A stretch of DNA of 64,000 bases, taken from positions 1 through 64,000 of the forward strand of contig NZ_WVHP01000002.1 of assembly GCF_009834765.1 (NCBI RefSeq), in the 5' to 3' direction. A program made the position numbers and the translations under genes. The notes under the pieces were generated by a model, which was given only the letters and a program-made list of their open reading frames with translations, ran no database searches and was not told the DNA's origin. Of this stretch, positions 61,179-64,000 are shown one piece after another; position 1 is the first letter of the stretch, and every line of letters starts with the position of its first letter. This stretch comes from Saccharibacter sp. EH611 (GTDB lineage Bacteria; Pseudomonadota; Alphaproteobacteria; Acetobacterales; Acetobacteraceae).

Positions 61179-62324
61179 TTATTCATTATCGCAATAAATA
61201 CGACTGAACCGCCTTCCCAAGGAGGTTAAAATCTCATACCCGATCGTTCCTGCGGATCGCGCTAGCGAGTCCACATCCTGATGGGGGCCAATAACCGACA
61301 AAGACATATCGTCCTTAAGGGCATATTCTGGAATAGTACTTATATCGACAGAAAGACTATCCATTGAAACGCGCCCAACAACAGGCAAGCGTTTATCGTG
61401 CCACCATAAAGCTGCTTTATTCCCAGCAGAACGCAAAAAACCGTCTGCATAACCGATTCCTACAGTGGCAATACGCGTTGCATGTTTCGCTTCCCATGTT
61501 AGGCCATAACCTACGCTAGCCCCTTTGGATAAATGGCGTATTTGTAGAATACGAGCATCCAATTCAACAACGGACTTCAGAGAATGTGGCGTTTCTTCAT
61601 TCGGAGCTATTCCATAAAGCGCAGCCCCGGGACGCACTAAATCAAAATGATACTTGGCCCCCAAAAAAATACCTGACGACGCAGCGAGAGAACGAGGCAC
61701 GCCTGGGAAACGCTGCGCCATGCGGATAAAATTCTGACGCTGCCACTCATTAGCAGGGTCATTGGGATGATCCGCACAAGCCAAATGACTCATCACGAGC
61801 ACAGGCTGACAAGAGCTCAACGCTTCTTTGTCTAAATCTTCTTCTGACAAACCGAAGCGTGACATGCCGCTATCAAACTGCAGAGCTACCGGATGACAAC
61901 ATCCATGGCTTTTGCAAAAATCCTGCCACTGTTTCACTTGCGCATAACTATTCAAAACAGGAACTAATTTATGACGCACCATATCGTCGATCTGATCAGG
62001 CAAAAAGCCATGTAGTATGAAGATTTTTTGTGATGGGAGAAAAGCACGCAGACTTATCCCCTCTTCTGGATGAGCAACAAAAAAAGTCTTCACATGGTCT
62101 CGTAATGCACATGCGACTTCTTCCATACCGAGGCCATACGCATCAGCCTTGAGAACGGCAGCGCATTCTGTCGTTCCGACAAATTGCCTATGCAAAGAAA
62201 GCCAATTATGTCGTATGGCTGCTAAATTGATTTTTAAAAATGCGCTTGTCTGTTGATTAATTTGTTTCACATCCAACCTTTGAACTGATCCCTTTCTGCC
62301 CCTCTTTATATGTTGTGAGGTCAT
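61179..62324 (-). CDS. alr: Alanine racemase
   Basis: Alr supplies D-alanine for peptidoglycan. The 381-residue PLP protein has the lysine motif VLKADAYGLGMEEVA (Lys near 60), and the opposite catalytic Tyr in VGYGLTWEAKH (near 270), DSGMSRFGLSEEDL and RPGAALYGIAPNEE. The C-terminal region (VGRVSMDSLSVDIS; IGYEILTSLGRRFSRIY) is complete. AGGA precedes the ATG at 62324. An N-terminal extension of about 25 residues is unusual. Confidence 0.97.
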   Translation of the reverse strand: MTSQHIKRGRKGSVQRLDVKQINQQTSAFLKINLAAIRHNWLSLHRQFVGTTECAAVLKADAYGLGMEEVACALRDHVKTFFVAHPEEGISLRAFLPSQKIFILHGFLPDQIDDMVRHKLVPVLNSYAQVKQWQDFCKSHGCCHPVALQFDSGMSRFGLSEEDLDKEALSSCQPVLVMSHLACADHPNDPANEWQRQNFIRMAQRFPGVPRSLAASSGIFLGAKYHFDLVRPGAALYGIAPNEETPHSLKSVVELDARILQIRHLSKGASVGYGLTWEAKHATRIATVGIGYADGFLRSAGNKAALWWHDKRLPVVGRVSMDSLSVDISTIPEYALKDDMSLSVIGPHQDVDSLARSAGTIGYEILTSLGRRFSRIYCDNE

Positions 62325-62689
62325 GAAGATCGTCCTGCTTCATCTAATGCTACGGGGAGACAGATCTGATATGTTCTAGAATTCTTTAAAATATGGCAAG
62401 AGAGAGTAGCCATATTCTCACACCCTGTTGAGTGGTTTTCTTACCATACCCCAGAAAATTCCTCTTTCATCCTCAAAACTCTCACTCATAAGCTTGAGGA
62501 GAAGGGGTATTCTGTATTACAGACAGTCAGCAATTCAAGCAGCGCGTTTTCAGAGCTGCTTTTGCGCTGCCCATCCGGGTAGCAACATGTTGTCATTTTT
62601 CGCATAAGGCCCCTGAGAGTGTCGGTGGTCCGAATGGAGCTAGTCAAGGTTTGACCGAGGCCAACCTAAATACCCAAAGCCCCCTGTCT
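62325..62689 (+). other. Intergenic leader before the acyl-AMP ligase, about 365 bases
   Basis: No gene seen. A GCAGCGC/GCGCTGC hairpin with an 18-base loop lies near 62539-62570, and AACATGTT near 62590. The ligase frame stays open upstream without ATG or GTG codons (one in-frame TTG near 62651), and no good ribosome site precedes the ATG at 62690. The region may hold a promoter with a structured leader; nothing specific can be named. Confidence 0.35.
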
Positions 62690-64000
62690 ATGACGCCAAG
62701 CCGTTCAGGTTTAGCACGTCGCTATGGGGATTTTCCAAGCTTTCCAGCCGCGCTTGACTACGCAGCGCAGGGGGATTCTGGATTCAATATCTATTCGGGC
62801 CGCGGAACCCTCGTAGAGTCACTTCCGTACCGTCAGCTGCGCGAGCAGGCGCTGGTCATTGCTCGTCGGCTACTAGGGCTTGGATTAAAACAGGGGGATC
62901 GTGTCGCTCTCGTCGCTGAAAGTGACGGTGACTTTGCCCGTATTTTCTTCGGCTGCCAGTACGCAGGTCTTGTTCCCGCTCCTCTGCCACTTCCTGTCGC
63001 TTTTGGTGGGCGTGAATCCTATATAGACACGCTTCGTGGTATGATTGGTAGTGCGAGTGCTCGCGCGGTTATCGTTCCCAAAGTGATCGGCGGCTGGACT
63101 GAAGCCATCGTCGAAGGATTAGATATTGTTTTTGGCGGCTCTCCTGCCGAACTGATGGAGCATCCCGCCAAGGACTGCTCACTCCCCCAGATAACTCCCG
63201 ATGACCTGTCATACCTGCAGTTTTCTTCAGGAAGCACCCGTTTTCCTATGGGAGTAGCGGTTACTCAAAAAGCAGGCATGGCGAATGCACATGCTATCGC
63301 AGCTTACGGGTTGTGTGTTCATCCATCCGAAGACCCTCGTGATGACCGTTGCGTTTCTTGGCTTCCACTTTATCACGACATGGGGTTGGTTGGTTTCTTC
63401 CTCACCCCCATGACCTGCCAGCTTTCGGTTGACCTTCTTCCAACGCGCGAGTTTGCACGACGCCCCCATATCTGGCTCGAACTTATTTCACGCAATCGCG
63501 GTACATTGTCATATGGCCCATCCTTTGGCTTTGAACTGTGTGCTCGTCGCGGTGCTCGTGATGAAATCGATCTCTCCTGCTGGCGTGTAGCAGGAATCGG
63601 TGGGGATATGATTCGCCCCCATATCTTGAAACAATTTGCTGATATCTTCGCTTGTCGAGGGTTCGATCAACGTGCATTCGTTGCTAGCTACGGCATGGCT
63701 GAAACAACACTAGCCGTCAGTTTTGCTCCTTTAAATCAAGGACTTAAAGCGGATACAGTTGACCTTCGTTATTTAGAAGGGAAGAATTACGCACGCCCTG
63801 CTGATGAGCAAACAACAGCGGAACGTGCTTTTGTGCTATGCGGTAAACCATTACCCTTGCATGAAATCGAAGTAAGATCACCAGATGGAACTGTTCTTGC
63901 GGAACGAGAAGTCGGAACGATTTTCGTTCGTGGGCCTAGCCTCATGGTCGGTTACTTTAATCAACCTGAAGCTACAGCTCAGACGCTTTCTCAGGATGGG
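62690..64000 (+). CDS. Fatty acyl-AMP ligase (partial, runs off the window)
   Basis: Residues 1-437 of an adenylate-forming enzyme that activates fatty acids as acyl-AMP for loading onto an acyl carrier protein. Family motifs: P-loop SYLQFSSGSTRFPMGVAV (near 174-191), WLPLYHDMGLVGFFLTPM (the FAAL hallmark near 223), ASYGMAETTLAVSFAPLNQG (near 332), and GTIFVRGPSLMVGYF near 420. The C-terminal subdomain is missing. The start at ATG 62690 is tentative. GC content seems higher than upstream. Bacterial FAALs of this kind sit in sphingolipid, lipopeptide or polyketide clusters, so the next genes are decisive. Confidence 0.88.
   Translation, partial: MTPSRSGLARRYGDFPSFPAALDYAAQGDSGFNIYSGRGTLVESLPYRQLREQALVIARRLLGLGLKQGDRVALVAESDGDFARIFFGCQYAGLVPAPLPLPVAFGGRESYIDTLRGMIGSASARAVIVPKVIGGWTEAIVEGLDIVFGGSPAELMEHPAKDCSLPQITPDDLSYLQFSSGSTRFPMGVAVTQKAGMANAHAIAAYGLCVHPSEDPRDDRCVSWLPLYHDMGLVGFFLTPMTCQLSVDLLPTREFARRPHIWLELISRNRGTLSYGPSFGFELCARRGARDEIDLSCWRVAGIGGDMIRPHILKQFADIFACRGFDQRAFVASYGMAETTLAVSFAPLNQGLKADTVDLRYLEGKNYARPADEQTTAERAFVLCGKPLPLHEIEVRSPDGTVLAEREVGTIFVRGPSLMVGYFNQPEATAQTLSQDG

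Overview
The window looks like chromosome from an acetic acid bacterium (Alphaproteobacteria, Acetobacteraceae), probably from a lineage of fairly low GC content. The evidence is the rpsT-dnaA-dnaN-recF-gyrB block, a neighbouring divergent ubiE-coaBC-dut and mutM pair, polyol-permease and TonB-receptor genes, and decayed IS5-type transposases resembling those known from Gluconobacter and Acetobacter. The family assignment is inferred from protein resemblance and gene order; no database search was possible.

Layout. 1-2037: right end of an integrated element (small coupled ORFs, an HTH protein and a tyrosine integrase) ending exactly at a 3' half of tRNA-Ser(GCT), which marks the attachment site. 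2253-3490: two wrecked IS copies. 3502-5568: LysR regulator divergent from a quinone-oxidoreductase pseudogene (two amber codons and a poly-C frameshift). 5969-6427: secreted protein built of 17-residue repeats. 6516-13322: envelope and metabolism genes on the minus strand (AGE epimerase, hldE, a Blh-like sulfurtransferase/dioxygenase, polyol-type MFS permease, glycosyltransferase). 13575-14437: bfd and bfr, convergent. 14759-20323: a same-strand series TonB receptor, NCS1 permease, GlxA-type regulator, isochorismatase-fold hydrolase, which reads like a complete uptake-and-hydrolysis route for an unidentified nitrogenous compound. 20534-24613: two more IS wrecks, homocysteine methyltransferase-like and N-formylglutamate amidohydrolase-like genes, tRNA-Val and tRNA-Cys.

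24768-31842: tolC-like gene, valS, ilvD, msrA. 31856-37180: a minus-strand operon ubiE-coaBC-dut followed by a duplicated-permease ABC transporter and its ATPase. 37211-49061: mutM, rpsT, dnaA, dnaN, recF, gyrB, a DUF3108 protein, glmU, glmS. 49085-54723: a YdiJ-type FAD/Fe-S dehydrogenase and a CPA1-type antiporter with a cyclic-nucleotide-binding-like tail. 54818-61114: a seven-gene thiamin operon (thiC-O-S-G-E-F-D) with overlapping reading frames behind a TPP riboswitch. 61179-62324: alr. 62690-end: a truncated fatty acyl-AMP ligase, possibly the first gene of a sphingolipid cluster lying outside the window.

The most interesting candidates for new biology are the TonB/NCS1/GlxA/hydrolase cassette, the 17-residue-repeat secreted protein, the antiporter whose nucleotide pocket lacks its key glutamate, the zinc-less ThiF-rhodanese fusion and the acyl-AMP ligase at the right edge. 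IS wrecks and the broken oxidoreductase point to a genome that is losing accessory functions. I saw no CRISPR array and no rRNA.
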